Assembly: GCF_017614965.1 (NCBI RefSeq) | Contig: NZ_WVUG01000024.1 | Span: forward strand, 1-52,607 | From: Streptomyces griseorubiginosus | GTDB lineage: Bacteria; Actinomycetota; Actinomycetes; Streptomycetales; Streptomycetaceae | Length of the DNA: 52,607 nt | Reading direction: 5' to 3' | Shown here: piece after piece, positions 24,336 through 32,498 of the stretch | How the letters are laid out: the number at the start of each line of letters is the position of its first letter | Numbering within the stretch: position 1 is the stretch's first letter | Translations under genes and position numbers: made by a program | The notes under the pieces: generated by a model | The model's input: the letters and a program-made list of their open reading frames with translations, nothing else | Databases searched by the model: none | Told to the model about the DNA's origin: nothing

Positions 24336-24780
24336 CGCGGACCCCCCGGAAGCCGCCGGACAGGGCACGCGAGGCGATGACGTTACCGCTGATCAGCAGG
24401 GCGCCGACGACCAGCAGTTTGACCATCGCCCGGCTGGGTCCGGTCGCCACGCACAGGGCGGTCACCGCGGCCGCGCCGAGGCCGGCGACCGTCCAGGTCA
24501 GGCCCCAGGCGCGCGGCGGGTCCTCGGCCAGCTCGTCGGCGAGCAGCCGAGCGAAGACCAGGGTGCCGACCGGGCCGAGCAGGGCGAGGACCAGACCGAG
24601 GTCGACGTACGACGGCCGGCCGTAGGCCTGGGACAGCAGCAGCAGGCCCGGGCAGGCGAGGGCGGTGGACAGGTTCTGCGCCACGACGCGGCGGCGCAGC
24701 GGGCCGGTGGCGACGCCCCACAGGGCCGCGCCCAGGCCGCCGGCGAGAGAGACGGTGGCGGCGAGCAGCCAGCCGTTCAC
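24328..24780 (-). CDS. MnhF-like subunit with extra C-terminal membrane part (MnhG-like?)
   Basis: A 150-residue membrane protein. Residues about 30-85 (RVVAQNLSTALACPGLLLLSQAYGRPSYVDLGLVLALLGPVGTLVFARLLADEL) match MnhF/MbhB, including the DLGLVLALLGPVGTLVFAR ending. The remaining 60 residues (WTVAGLGAAAVTALCVATGPSRAMVKLLVVGALLISGNVIASRAL) contain two more membrane helices in the place where MnhG would be encoded; their likeness to MnhG is weak. A fusion of F and a degenerate G is the simplest reading. GTG 24780 overlaps the previous stop (GTGA). Confidence 0.7.
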   Translation of the reverse strand: MNGWLLAATVSLAGGLGAALWGVATGPLRRRVVAQNLSTALACPGLLLLSQAYGRPSYVDLGLVLALLGPVGTLVFARLLADELAEDPPRAWGLTWTVAGLGAAAVTALCVATGPSRAMVKLLVVGALLISGNVIASRALSGGFRGVRGG

Positions 24781-24959
24781 GATCCGGTCACCGCCCGTCG
24801 CGCGGCCCGTGCGGCGAGGGCGCCGACGAGGGCCGAGGCCGCGCCGACCGCGAGTTCGAGGGTGTCGACGGTGCTGATGAGGACCAGCCACAGCAGGGCG
24901 AGCGCGACCCACCAGCCCATCAGTTCGGCCGCCGCGAGGAGCGCGGTCCGCGGGGTCAT
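24777..24959 (-). CDS. Short MnhE/MbhA-like subunit
   Basis: A 60-residue, two-helix membrane protein (MTPRTALLAAAELMGWWVAL then LWLVLISTVDTLELAVGAASALVGALAARAARRAV). It matches the N-terminal membrane part of MrpE/MbhA, which is normally 150 residues or more; the soluble C-terminal domain is absent. GGAGG precedes ATG 24959, so the gene is read as an independent first gene of the operon. All six genes overlap or nearly overlap downstream. Small size makes the family call tentative, but the position at the head of an Mrp-type operon supports it. Confidence 0.65.
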   Translation of the reverse strand: MTPRTALLAAAELMGWWVALALLWLVLISTVDTLELAVGAASALVGALAARAARRAVTGS

Positions 24960-25205
24960 GCGCCACCTCCTCGGGCTCCGCTCGCACGCCGTCGCGGCGA
25001 GAGGTCCGGTCCGTCCTTCCGCGGCATCCAAGCATCGCGGCGGGCGCCGCGGGGGGCGGCGCGCTCGGCTCACCGCCCGGTTGCCCCGACAGCGGGAAGA
25101 AAAACCGCGCGGGCGCACCACGCCCGAACCGGGCACGGCGGCATCGTCGGCGGATGTGGGGGTAACCGCCTTTCGACACAGGGAAGTTGAAGACTGGAGG
25201 ACCGG

Positions 25206-25889
25206 ATGGCCCGTGCAGCCTTGCGCCCACGTTCCGCATGGCGCCTGGGTGTCGCCAAATCCGACAAGGCCGCGAAGCCCGCGAAGAACGGCAGAGCGGA
25301 GAAGGCCGCGAAGCCCGCGAAGAACGGTGCACCGGCCAAGGGCGGCACATTCTGGAGGAGGGCGAGGGCCGAGCCGGCCTCCCGTCCTGAGCCGCGCGAA
25401 CGGCATGTCCTGCCCCTGCCGATCCGGCTGCTGGCGATGCTGGTCGCCTTCGGGTTCATGGTGGCGTTCGCCGTGGTGCTGGCCAAGCTGACGCTGGAGC
25501 CCTCGCCCGCCTCGGCCTCGCTGGTGCACACCAATCTGCATCCGGGCCGCTCGATCCGGGCCTACGTCGAACAGCCGGCGCTGCGCGACGCCGTGAAGCA
25601 GATCGGCGGCAACGTTCTGCTGGGCATCCCGTTCGGGGTTCTCATCCCCGTCGTCGCGCCGCGAGCGCGCGGGCTGCTGCGCGTGCTGCTGCTGACCGCC
25701 ATGGTCATGCTGCTCGTGGAGTTCGCCCAGGGCGCGCTGGTCGACGGACGCGCCTTCGACATCGACGACGTCATCCTCAACACGAGCGGCGCGCTGATCG
25801 GCTGGATCGTCCTGGGGCGGCGGATGGGCAGGGTGCACGCACGGGAACGGGTCCCGCGCCGGTCCGCCAAGGGGACAAAGAGCGCTTAG
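25206..25889 (+). CDS. VanZ-like membrane protein with a lysine/alanine repeat tail
   Basis: A 227-residue protein. Residues 18-47 are a basic, low-complexity tail with two copies of KAAKPAKNG. Residues about 70-205 are a VanZ-like domain with transmembrane segments IRLLAMLVAFGFMVAFAVVLAKL, GGNVLLGIPFGVLIPVV and RVLLLTAMVMLLVEFAQGAL, plus the VanZ signature FDIDDVILNTSGALIG. VanZ relatives are membrane proteins of unclear enzyme role; the founding one gives mild teicoplanin resistance. GGAGG just before ATG 25206 supports the start. Two 26-bp exact repeats (25266-25291, 25302-25327) code for the tail. Divergent from the antiporter operon. Confidence 0.88.
   Translation: MARAALRPRSAWRLGVAKSDKAAKPAKNGRAEKAAKPAKNGAPAKGGTFWRRARAEPASRPEPRERHVLPLPIRLLAMLVAFGFMVAFAVVLAKLTLEPSPASASLVHTNLHPGRSIRAYVEQPALRDAVKQIGGNVLLGIPFGVLIPVVAPRARGLLRVLLLTAMVMLLVEFAQGALVDGRAFDIDDVILNTSGALIGWIVLGRRMGRVHARERVPRRSAKGTKSA
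25266..25327 (+). repeat. Direct 26-bp repeat inside the VanZ-like gene
   Basis: An exact 26-bp copy at 25266-25291 recurs at 25302-25327, 36 bp apart, so the register stays in frame by 12 codons. It encodes KAAKPAKNG twice, likely a recent in-frame duplication in the basic tail. Confidence 0.9.
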
Positions 25890-25906
25890 CCGGGCACCTC
25901 AACCCC

Positions 25907-25953
25907 TGGTCCGTACCAAGGTATTGACGCTCCCCTTATCTCACTCCTTAAAT
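25907..25953 (+). promoter_or_regulatory. Promoter and dre-like site upstream of the GH16 gene
   Basis: TTGACG (25924-25929) and TTAAAT (25948-25953) are 18 bp apart and fit the housekeeping consensus; the TTAAAT is unusually AT-rich for this genome. Just upstream is TGGT-CCGT-ACCA (25907-25918), which matches the DasR dre pattern (TGGTC...ACCA) in 10 of 16 positions. DasR control of a carbohydrase is therefore plausible but not shown. Confidence 0.6.
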
Positions 25954-26028
25954 CAAGAGGCGACGCCTTCACCCCCCACCTCGGCCGGGCGCATCCCTGC
26001 GCCTGGCCGCCGTATGGAAGGAAGTGCC

Positions 26029-27255
26029 GTGGCCTCCCCACGACTGCTGCGCACATGTCTGTTCGCCGCCCTGTCCGCCGTGCTGGTCGCGTCCGCCGCG
26101 ACCGGTGCGGCGCACGCGGATCCGCCCAGGGCCGCCGCCGCCGTGGCCTTTTCCGACACCTTCGACGGGCCCGCCGGGGCCGCCGTCGACCCCTCCAAGT
26201 GGCAGACCGAGACCGGCGACAACGTCAACAACCACGAGCGGCAGTACTACACCCCCGGCACCCGCAACGCCGCCCTGGACGGCCAGGGCCATCTGGTGAT
26301 CACCGCCCGGCGCGAGAACCCGGCCAACTACCAGTGCTGGTACGGCACCTGCCAGTACACCTCGGCCCGGCTCAACACCTCCGGCAGCTTCACCGCCCAG
26401 TACGGGCACGTCGAGGCACGGATGAAGATTCCGCGCGGGCAGGGCATGTGGCCCGCGTTCTGGATGCTGGGCACGCCGGTGAACTGGCCGGACTCGGGCG
26501 AGATCGACGTCATGGAGAACGTCGGCTTCGAGCCCTCCACCGTGCACGGCACCATCCACGGTCCCGGCTATTCCGGCTCGGGCGGCATCGGCGCCGCCTA
26601 CTCCCTGCCGGGCGGGCAGGCCTTCGCGGACGCCTTCCACACCTTCGCCGTCGACTGGGCACCCGACTCGATCACCTGGTCCGTGGACGGCACCGTCTAC
26701 CAGCGGCGCACTCCCGCCGATCTCGGCGGCAGGACCTGGGTGTTCAACAAGCCGTTCTTCCTGATCCTGAACCTGGCCGTGGGCGGCTACTGGCCGGGCG
26801 ACCCGGACGGCTCGACCTCCTTCCCGCAAGCGCTGGTGGTCGACTCGGTGTCGGTCACGACCGGCGACACCCCGACGGGGACGGCGATCCGGGGACTGGC
26901 CGGCAAGTGCGTGGACGTCGCCGGCGCGAACCCCGCCAACGGCACACCCGTTCAGCTCTACGACTGCAACGGCACCGCCGCGCAGCAGTGGACCGTCGGC
27001 TCCGACGGCACCGTCCGCGCGCTCGGCAAGTGCCTGGACATCACCGGCAACGGAACCGCGGACGGCTCGACCGTCCAGCTGTGGGACTGCACCGGCGGCC
27101 CCAACCAGAAGTGGACCGTCACCGGGGCGCACGACATCGTCAACCCGCAGGCGAACAAGTGCCTGGACGTGACCGGCAACGACTCCGCCAACGGCACTCG
27201 ACTGCAGATCTGGACGTGCACGGGCGGCGCCAACCAGAAGTGGACGGTCGGCTGA
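26029..27255 (+). CDS. Secreted GH16 endo-beta-1,3-glucanase with ricin lectin domain
   Basis: A 408-residue secreted enzyme. Residues 1-30 are a signal peptide (hydrophobic FAALSAVLVASAATGAAHA, cleaved after AHA). The GH16 domain (residues about 37-270) has the catalytic motif EIDVME with Glu158 as nucleophile and Glu163 as acid/base, and the FWMLGTPVNWPDSG substrate-binding strand. This family hydrolyses laminarin-type beta-1,3- and mixed beta-1,3-1,4-glucans; exact specificity is not predicted. Residues about 285-408 contain three QxW repeats of a ricin B/CBM13 lectin that binds sugars. GTG 26029 is used because GGAAGGAAG precedes it. The gene has its own promoter and a dre-like operator. 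Confidence 0.94.
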   Translation: MASPRLLRTCLFAALSAVLVASAATGAAHADPPRAAAAVAFSDTFDGPAGAAVDPSKWQTETGDNVNNHERQYYTPGTRNAALDGQGHLVITARRENPANYQCWYGTCQYTSARLNTSGSFTAQYGHVEARMKIPRGQGMWPAFWMLGTPVNWPDSGEIDVMENVGFEPSTVHGTIHGPGYSGSGGIGAAYSLPGGQAFADAFHTFAVDWAPDSITWSVDGTVYQRRTPADLGGRTWVFNKPFFLILNLAVGGYWPGDPDGSTSFPQALVVDSVSVTTGDTPTGTAIRGLAGKCVDVAGANPANGTPVQLYDCNGTAAQQWTVGSDGTVRALGKCLDITGNGTADGSTVQLWDCTGGPNQKWTVTGAHDIVNPQANKCLDVTGNDSANGTRLQIWTCTGGANQKWTVG

Positions 27256-27264
27256 GCCGTCCGC

Positions 27265-27510
27265 TCAGTGCTTCGTCCAGGTGTACTTGTCGCCTCCCAC
27301 CCAGCGGATCAGGTCCGGGTCGTCGAGGTCGTGGATGGGGATGCCGTACGAGGCGGCGGCCTCCAGTACGTCCGTGACGGCCCGGGCCTCGCCGATGACC
27401 TGACCGTCGATCTCCACGATCCGGAAGGGGGCCTCGCCCGGCCTGCCCGGGCACACCCCGAGCACCAGAACCCGTGGATGGGGTATGTGCGGAACTCCTT
27501 GTTCGGTCAT
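27265..27510 (-). CDS. Small conserved hypothetical protein
   Basis: An 81-residue protein (MTEQGVPHIPHPRVLVLGVC then FRIVEIDGQVIGEARAVTDVLEAAASYGIPIHDLDDPDLIRWVGGDKYTWTKH). I do not recognise a family with a known function; it is soluble, compact and acidic, with a conserved-looking GGDKYTWTK ending. It converges with the GH16 gene nine bases after its stop. ATG 27510 is chosen because the frame upstream overlaps the topoisomerase gene. It lies in the same strand and just downstream of that gene, so the two could share a transcript. Confidence 0.7.
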   Translation of the reverse strand: MTEQGVPHIPHPRVLVLGVCPGRPGEAPFRIVEIDGQVIGEARAVTDVLEAAASYGIPIHDLDDPDLIRWVGGDKYTWTKH

Positions 27511-27547
27511 GCCATAGAGCGTAGAACGCGAGGAGGACGGCGACCCG

Positions 27548-28570
27548 TCAACGCCCGCTCTCCAGCAGATCCAGCACCGCCCGCTCGACGGCGCCCTGCG
27601 TGGCCGGACGGCCGAATTCGCCGTGCTCGCCCAGCCGGGTGAGCACGGCGGCGATCGTGACGTCCTGCTCGAACAGCTCGAACACCTTTGGGTCGATGTA
27701 GGAGGCCCGGCACACGGCGGGCGTGTTGCCCAGGTAGTGGCTGACCTCGCGGACCGCGCGGGCGATCTGCCGGCGCCGGGCCGCGGGCGTGGCACGGGCC
27801 CGCGCGGTGGGGACGGACAGCGCGACGGCGGCGAGGACCGTGGCGTGCCAGGTGCGGAAGTCCTTCGCGGTGATCTCCGTCCCGGACAGCCGCCGCAGCG
27901 CCTCGTTCAGGTCGTCGCCGTGCAGCTCGTGCCAGGCGCCCCGGTCCCGGTACACGAACAGCCGCTCCTCAGGACGCCGGCGCCGCGCCAGGGACCGTAC
28001 GACGGCGTGCGCCTGCTCGTCGACGAGCGCCCGTACGAGCTCGACGCCCCCCTTGGCCGGGTAACTGAACTCGATCTCACCACGACGGCAGGTGACGTGC
28101 TCGCGCAGCATGGTCGTCAGGCCGTAGGTCTCGCTCTGCCTGGTGTGCCGGTCGCTGCCGATGCGGAAGAAGCCCAGGTCCAGCAGGCGCACGGCGCAGG
28201 CGGTGACCCGGGCCCTGTTCAGTCCGCGTCCGGCGAGGTCGATCGCCACCTTGGCGCGCAGTTCGGGCAGGGTACGGGCGACCTCGCGGACGTGTTCGTG
28301 CTTGGCCTGCTCCTGCTGCGCGCGGAACCGCTCGTGGTAGAGGTACTGGCGGCGTCCGGCGTCGTCGGTGCCGACGGCCTGCAGATGCCCGTTGGGCCAG
28401 GGGCAGATCCACACGTCCCGCCAGGCCGGCGGGATGACCAGGCCGCGGATGCGGTCGAGATGGGCGGGGTCCTTCAGGGGCGCGCCGGTCTCGTCCCGGT
28501 AGCGGAAGCCGCGCCCGCAGCGGACGCGGCTGAAGCCGGGACGGTCGCAGTGGCTGGTGCGCAGTCTCAC
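27548..28570 (-). CDS. DNA topoisomerase IB (poxvirus-like)
   Basis: A 340-residue type IB topoisomerase. The N-terminal part (residues about 1-90: FRYRDETGAPLKDPAHLDRIRGLVIPPAWRDVWICPWPNGHLQAVGTD) and the catalytic core match the bacterial poxvirus-like group. Catalytic residues visible are Arg/Lys in RIGSDRHTR, KDFRTWHAT (Arg, His) and the nucleophile Tyr291 in ASYIDPKVFELF. These enzymes relax supercoils by a 3'-phosphotyrosine intermediate. GTG 28570 is the best start: it lies just after the SDR stop (28581), and upstream sequence is in other frames. Non-essential in most bacteria that have it. Neighbouring SDR may be co-transcribed. Confidence 0.92.
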   Translation of the reverse strand: MRLRTSHCDRPGFSRVRCGRGFRYRDETGAPLKDPAHLDRIRGLVIPPAWRDVWICPWPNGHLQAVGTDDAGRRQYLYHERFRAQQEQAKHEHVREVARTLPELRAKVAIDLAGRGLNRARVTACAVRLLDLGFFRIGSDRHTRQSETYGLTTMLREHVTCRRGEIEFSYPAKGGVELVRALVDEQAHAVVRSLARRRRPEERLFVYRDRGAWHELHGDDLNEALRRLSGTEITAKDFRTWHATVLAAVALSVPTARARATPAARRRQIARAVREVSHYLGNTPAVCRASYIDPKVFELFEQDVTIAAVLTRLGEHGEFGRPATQGAVERAVLDLLESGR

Positions 28571-28580
28571 GGCCGCCCGC

Positions 28581-29384
28581 TCAGGGCCGCCGCCAGTCGT
28601 CACTGCCGAGATGCGAGCCCGCCTGCGGGCCCATCCGCAGCATGCCGCCGTCCACGCTCCAGGACGCGCCGGTGACGTATGCGGCGTCGGGGCTCGCGAG
28701 GAAGGCGATGACGGCGGCCACCTCGCGGGCGTCACCGGGCCGGCCGAGCGGTATGCCCGGACGGGGCTCGGTGTGCACGTCGCCGTCCTCCTGGCCGGTC
28801 ATCGGTGTGGCGATCTCACCCGGCGCGACGGCGTTGACGGTGATGCCGTACTCGGCGAGTTCCAGGGCCATCACCTGGGTGAGCAGTCCGAGACCGCCCT
28901 TGGCCGCGCAGTACGGGGCCGCGCCGACCCTCGGCTGGTGCTCGTGGACGGAGGTGACGTTGACGATGCGGCCGCCGTCGCCCTGCCGGATCATGTGCCG
29001 AGCCGCCCGCTGCCCGCACAGGAACGGGCCGACCAGATCGACGTCGAGGACCTCGCGCACGGTGTCGAGGTCCAGATCGAGGAACGGGGTCATGGTGCCC
29101 GTACCGGAGTTGTTGACCAGGACGTCGAGGCGGCCGAGCCGTTCGCACAGCTCGTCGACCGTGTCGGCGGCCTCGGGCAGGCCGGTCAGGTCCAGGTGGG
29201 CCACCTCGGCCCGCCGCCCGTGGGCGCGCACCTCGTCGGCCGTCTCCTCGGCGCCCTTGCGGTCGGTGTTCCAGGTGATGCCGACGTCCATGCCCGCCTC
29301 GGCCAGCCGGACGGCCGTGGCGCGGCCGATCCCCGAGTCGGAGCCGGTGACCACGGCCACCTTGCCGGAAGCTGATGGGGACAT
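28581..29384 (-). CDS. Short-chain dehydrogenase/reductase
   Basis: A 267-residue classical SDR. The nucleotide motif is TGSDSGIG, the structural NNSG, the catalytic SVHEH region and YCAAKGG (Tyr-x-x-x-Lys) are complete, and the C-terminal PGEIATPM and VTGASWSVDGGML fit. Overall it resembles the glucose-1-dehydrogenase/3-oxoacyl reductase branch; substrate not determinable. ATG 29384 is chosen since upstream sequence has no homology. It begins about 100 bp from a divergent PHP-domain gene; no operator was recognised in that gap. It precedes the topoisomerase gene in the same direction. Confidence 0.9.
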   Translation of the reverse strand: MSPSASGKVAVVTGSDSGIGRATAVRLAEAGMDVGITWNTDRKGAEETADEVRAHGRRAEVAHLDLTGLPEAADTVDELCERLGRLDVLVNNSGTGTMTPFLDLDLDTVREVLDVDLVGPFLCGQRAARHMIRQGDGGRIVNVTSVHEHQPRVGAAPYCAAKGGLGLLTQVMALELAEYGITVNAVAPGEIATPMTGQEDGDVHTEPRPGIPLGRPGDAREVAAVIAFLASPDAAYVTGASWSVDGGMLRMGPQAGSHLGSDDWRRP

Positions 29385-29484
29385 CGCCGACCTCCTGAGC
29401 GTCGCCGAGGGTGGGGCATCGCAGTACCCCGGGTGAGCGGGCACAAACCGTGCGGGATCCGTGCGGCCGGGGAACCCTGGAGCC

Positions 29485-30525
29485 ATGGACCCCGTCGAGG
29501 CACTGGACCGGATCGCCTTCCTGCTGGAGCGGTCCCTGGCGCCGACCTACCGTGTCCGCGCCTTCCGTACGGCCTCCCGCGTGCTGGCGAAGCTGCCCGC
29601 GGACGAGGTGCGCGACCGGGCCGCCGCCGGCTCGCTGGAGTCACTGAAGGGGGTCGGACCGAAGACGGCCCAGGTCGTCCAGGAGGCACTGGCCGGGCAG
29701 GTGCCCGGCTATCTGCGCAAGCTGGAGGACGAGGCCGGGGCGGCGGACGAGGACCGGGCGGGCGCGGAGCTGCGGGCGCGGCTGCGCGGGGACTGCCATC
29801 TGCACTCGGACTGGTCGGACGGCGGCAGCCCGATCGAGGAGATGGGACGGGCCGCCGCGGCGCTCGGGCACGAGTGGGCGGCCCTGACCGACCATTCGCC
29901 GCGGCTGACGGTGGCGCGCGGGCTGTCGCCGCAGCGGCTGAGGGAGCAACTGGACGTGGTGGCGCGGCTGAACGAGACCTGGGCGCCCTTCCGGCTGCTG
30001 ACCGGCATCGAGTGCGACATCCTCGAGGACGGCTCGCTGGACCAGGAACCCGAACTCCTCGAGCGGCTGGACGTGGTCGTGGTGTCGGTGCACTCCAAGC
30101 TGCGCATGGACGCCCGCTCGATGACCCGGCGCATGGTGGCCGCCGTCCACGACGAGCACTCCGACGTGCTCGGGCACTGCACCGGCAGGCTGGTGACCGG
30201 GCGGGGGCGACCCGAGTCGGAGTTCGACGCGGACGAGGTGTTCGCCGCGTGCGCCGAGACGGGCACCGCCCTGGAGATCAACAGCCGGCCCGAGCGGCTG
30301 GACCCGCCCCGGCGGCTGCTGCGCCGCGCGGTTCAGGCGGGCGTGCTCTTCTCGATCGACACCGACGCGCACGCGCCCGGCCAGCTGGACTGGCAGATCC
30401 TCGGCTGCGCCCGCGCCGAGGAGTGCGGGGTGCCGCCCGAGCGGGTGGTGAACACCTGGGCGCTCGGCGACCTGCTCGCCTGGACCCGCGGGCGGCGCAC
30501 GCCGGCGGGCGTGTCGGGCCCGTGA
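29485..30525 (+). CDS. PHP phosphoesterase with PolX-like N-terminus
   Basis: A 346-residue protein. Residues 5-80 resemble the N-terminal helix-hairpin-helix part of family X DNA polymerases (VRAFRTASRVLAKLPADE, SLKGVGPKTAQVVQEAL). The rest is a PHP metal-dependent phosphoesterase with all metal-ligand motifs: GDCHLHSDWSDG, LTDHS, LTGIECDIL, VVSVHSKLR, LGHCTGR, EINSRPERLD and IDTDAH. The polymerase fingers/palm that lies between these two parts in bacterial PolX is missing, so the protein cannot be a polymerase; a nuclease or phosphatase acting on DNA ends is the likely role. It overlaps nothing and precedes the HAD gene by 37 bp. Confidence 0.88.
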   Translation: MDPVEALDRIAFLLERSLAPTYRVRAFRTASRVLAKLPADEVRDRAAAGSLESLKGVGPKTAQVVQEALAGQVPGYLRKLEDEAGAADEDRAGAELRARLRGDCHLHSDWSDGGSPIEEMGRAAAALGHEWAALTDHSPRLTVARGLSPQRLREQLDVVARLNETWAPFRLLTGIECDILEDGSLDQEPELLERLDVVVVSVHSKLRMDARSMTRRMVAAVHDEHSDVLGHCTGRLVTGRGRPESEFDADEVFAACAETGTALEINSRPERLDPPRRLLRRAVQAGVLFSIDTDAHAPGQLDWQILGCARAEECGVPPERVVNTWALGDLLAWTRGRRTPAGVSGP

Positions 30526-30562
30526 CGTGGTACCCGAGCGGAGAGCGAGCAAGGGAGAGCGC

Positions 30563-31219
30563 ATGGAACGGGCGGCCGTGTTCGACGTCGACGGAACCCT
30601 CGTGGACACCAACCACCTGCACGTGACGACCTGGTGGGAGGCGTTCCGGCAGGCGGGCCACCAGGTGCCCATGCACGCCATCCACCGGTCCGTGGGCCTG
30701 CCCTCGGCGGATCTGATCGCCCGGGTGCTGGGCGACGAGCGGGACAAGGACCGGGACGGCGAGCTGAGCGCCGCGCACAAGACGCTGTACGCGCAGTATT
30801 TCGACCGGCTGCCCGCGCTGGAGGACGCCGGCCGGCTGCTGCGACGGCTCCATCACGACGGCTGGCGGGTGGTGCTGGCCACCTCCGCGAGCGGTCCGGA
30901 ACTGTCCGCGCTGCGGCGCGCGCTCTCCGCCGACGAGGCGATCCACGCCACGGCCAGCGCCGACGACGTCGAGGAGGGCAAGCCGGCCCCCGAGCCCGTC
31001 GAACACGCCCTGGAGCTCGCCGGGGTGCCCGCCGAACGGGCGGTCTTCGTCGGCGACACCGTGTGGGACATGCGCGCGGCCTGCCGGGCCGGCGTGCGCC
31101 GCGTCGGCGTGCTGTGCGGCGGAATCCCGCGCCACGACCTGGAGGAGGCGGGCGCCGAGGCGGTGTACGACGATCCCGCGCACCTCCTGGCCGACCTGGA
31201 CGGCAGCCCGCTGGCCTGA
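30563..31219 (+). CDS. HAD-superfamily phosphatase
   Basis: A 218-residue HAD hydrolase of the beta-phosphoglucomutase-like cap class. Motif I is FDVDGTLVDT (Asp nucleophile and acid), motif II TSAS, motif III the Lys in GKPAPEP, and motif IV GDTVWDM. The small helical cap lies between motifs I and II. Such enzymes hydrolyse small phosphate esters; substrate unknown. ATG 30563 has AAGGGAGAG nine bases upstream and matches the HAD start. It follows the PHP gene closely and may share its transcript. Confidence 0.9.
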   Translation: MERAAVFDVDGTLVDTNHLHVTTWWEAFRQAGHQVPMHAIHRSVGLPSADLIARVLGDERDKDRDGELSAAHKTLYAQYFDRLPALEDAGRLLRRLHHDGWRVVLATSASGPELSALRRALSADEAIHATASADDVEEGKPAPEPVEHALELAGVPAERAVFVGDTVWDMRAACRAGVRRVGVLCGGIPRHDLEEAGAEAVYDDPAHLLADLDGSPLA

Positions 31220-31310
31220 GTGCGGCCCGCGGTCCCGCTCCCGCTCCGCGTGCGGCACGTCACCGCGCCCGGCCTGCTGTGGTCCGCCGATCTTCGGTTA
31301 CCCGCACCGG

Positions 31311-32474
31311 ATGACGCGAGTGACCGAAGCGGTACGACGATCAGCACAGGGCGGGCAGTGGACCGGCGTCGGACGGAACGTGCGGGCGGCCTGGCGCTCG
31401 CCGGGCCGGGAGCGGGATCTGGTCGTGCAGTCGCTGAAGGCCGCGGGGGCGGCGGTGCTGGCGTGGTTCGTGGCGAGCGACGGCATGGACGACCCGATGG
31501 CCCTGATGGCTCCCTGGGTGGCGCTGGTCCTGGTGCAGGCCACCGTGTACAGCTCCCTGCGGCGCGCGGCGCAGCAGTTCGCGGCGATCTGCACCGGCAC
31601 GGTCTTCGCCTCGCTCGCCCAGGCGGTCACCGGGAACACGCTGGGCGCGCTGGCGCTGTGCCTGCCGGTGCTCATGCTGCTGTCCAACTGGTCCCGCTTC
31701 GGCGACCAGGGCATCTACGGCGCCACCACCGCGGTGTTCACACTCGCCGCCGGCAGCGTCACCGCGGCCACGGTCGGGCACCGGGTGGGGCAGGCGGCGC
31801 TCGGCGCGGTGATCGGGATCGCCGTCAACGCGCTGGTGCTGCCGCCGATCCATCTCCGGGACGTCCGGGAGAACCTCGCGGCCCTCGCCGAGGAGGCGGG
31901 GGACGTGCTGCGGACGGTCGCCGACGACATGCGGCACGAGCGCTGGGACGCGGCGACCGTGGCCGGCTGGAAGCACGGCGCCGCCCGGCTCGAACACCGG
32001 CTGGAGGCGGTGCGCTCGGCCCGCCGCTGGAGCCGGGAGAGCCTGCGCCTGACCAGCAGGCCGCTGCGCAGGCTGCGCCGACTGCCCTCGGACATACCGC
32101 CCGACAGCGAGGACGAGCGCTGGAGCCGGATCACCGGACACGTGGCGACACTCACCCGCACCCTCGCGGTCGCCGCCGAGGACGAACGGACGCCCACGGC
32201 GCCCGACGCCCCGGTGCTGCACACCTACGGGCGGCTGCTGGAGCTGATCGCGCGGGCCTGCCACGCGCAGGGGCGCCGGCTGCTCGACGGGCCCGGCGAG
32301 GAGGAGGTCGACGAGCGGGTCGAGGACACCCGGCGCGAACTGCACCGGCGGTTGCAGGAGGGGCTGCGGGAGCAGGCCGGATTCGGGGCGGACCGTACGA
32401 CGGTCCTCGGGTCGCTGCTGCTGCAGGCGGAGAACCTGTGGGCGGACACCGTTCCGGCCGCCGCGCGCGGGTGA
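31311..32474 (+). CDS. FUSC/aromatic-acid exporter-type membrane protein
   Basis: A 387-residue protein. Residues about 35-190 form six hydrophobic segments (VVQSLKAAGAAVLAWFVASD, ALMAPWVALVLVQATVYSSL, AICTGTVFASLAQAVTG, ALALCLPVLMLLSNWSRFGD, ATTAVFTLAAGSVTAATVG, ALGAVIGIAVNALVLPP), followed by a long helical, charge-rich cytoplasmic tail. This is the FUSC-like arrangement related to fusaric-acid and aromatic-acid exporters such as AaeB. Substrate is unknown. ATG 31311 is used; GTG 31320 is an alternative. The gene ends at the start of the structured intergenic region. Confidence 0.85.
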   Translation: MTRVTEAVRRSAQGGQWTGVGRNVRAAWRSPGRERDLVVQSLKAAGAAVLAWFVASDGMDDPMALMAPWVALVLVQATVYSSLRRAAQQFAAICTGTVFASLAQAVTGNTLGALALCLPVLMLLSNWSRFGDQGIYGATTAVFTLAAGSVTAATVGHRVGQAALGAVIGIAVNALVLPPIHLRDVRENLAALAEEAGDVLRTVADDMRHERWDAATVAGWKHGAARLEHRLEAVRSARRWSRESLRLTSRPLRRLRRLPSDIPPDSEDERWSRITGHVATLTRTLAVAAEDERTPTAPDAPVLHTYGRLLELIARACHAQGRRLLDGPGEEEVDERVEDTRRELHRRLQEGLREQAGFGADRTTVLGSLLLQAENLWADTVPAAARG

Positions 32475-32498
32475 CGCAGATCACCGCGAAAGGATCCC

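Noticed and set aside
25160..25165. A SigB-type -10 (GGGTAA) before the VanZ-like gene, and a similar one at 15340-15345 before the STAS gene
   Set aside because: The last base differs from the GGGTAC/T consensus, and only a doubtful -35 (GCAT at 25141-25144) or none was found.
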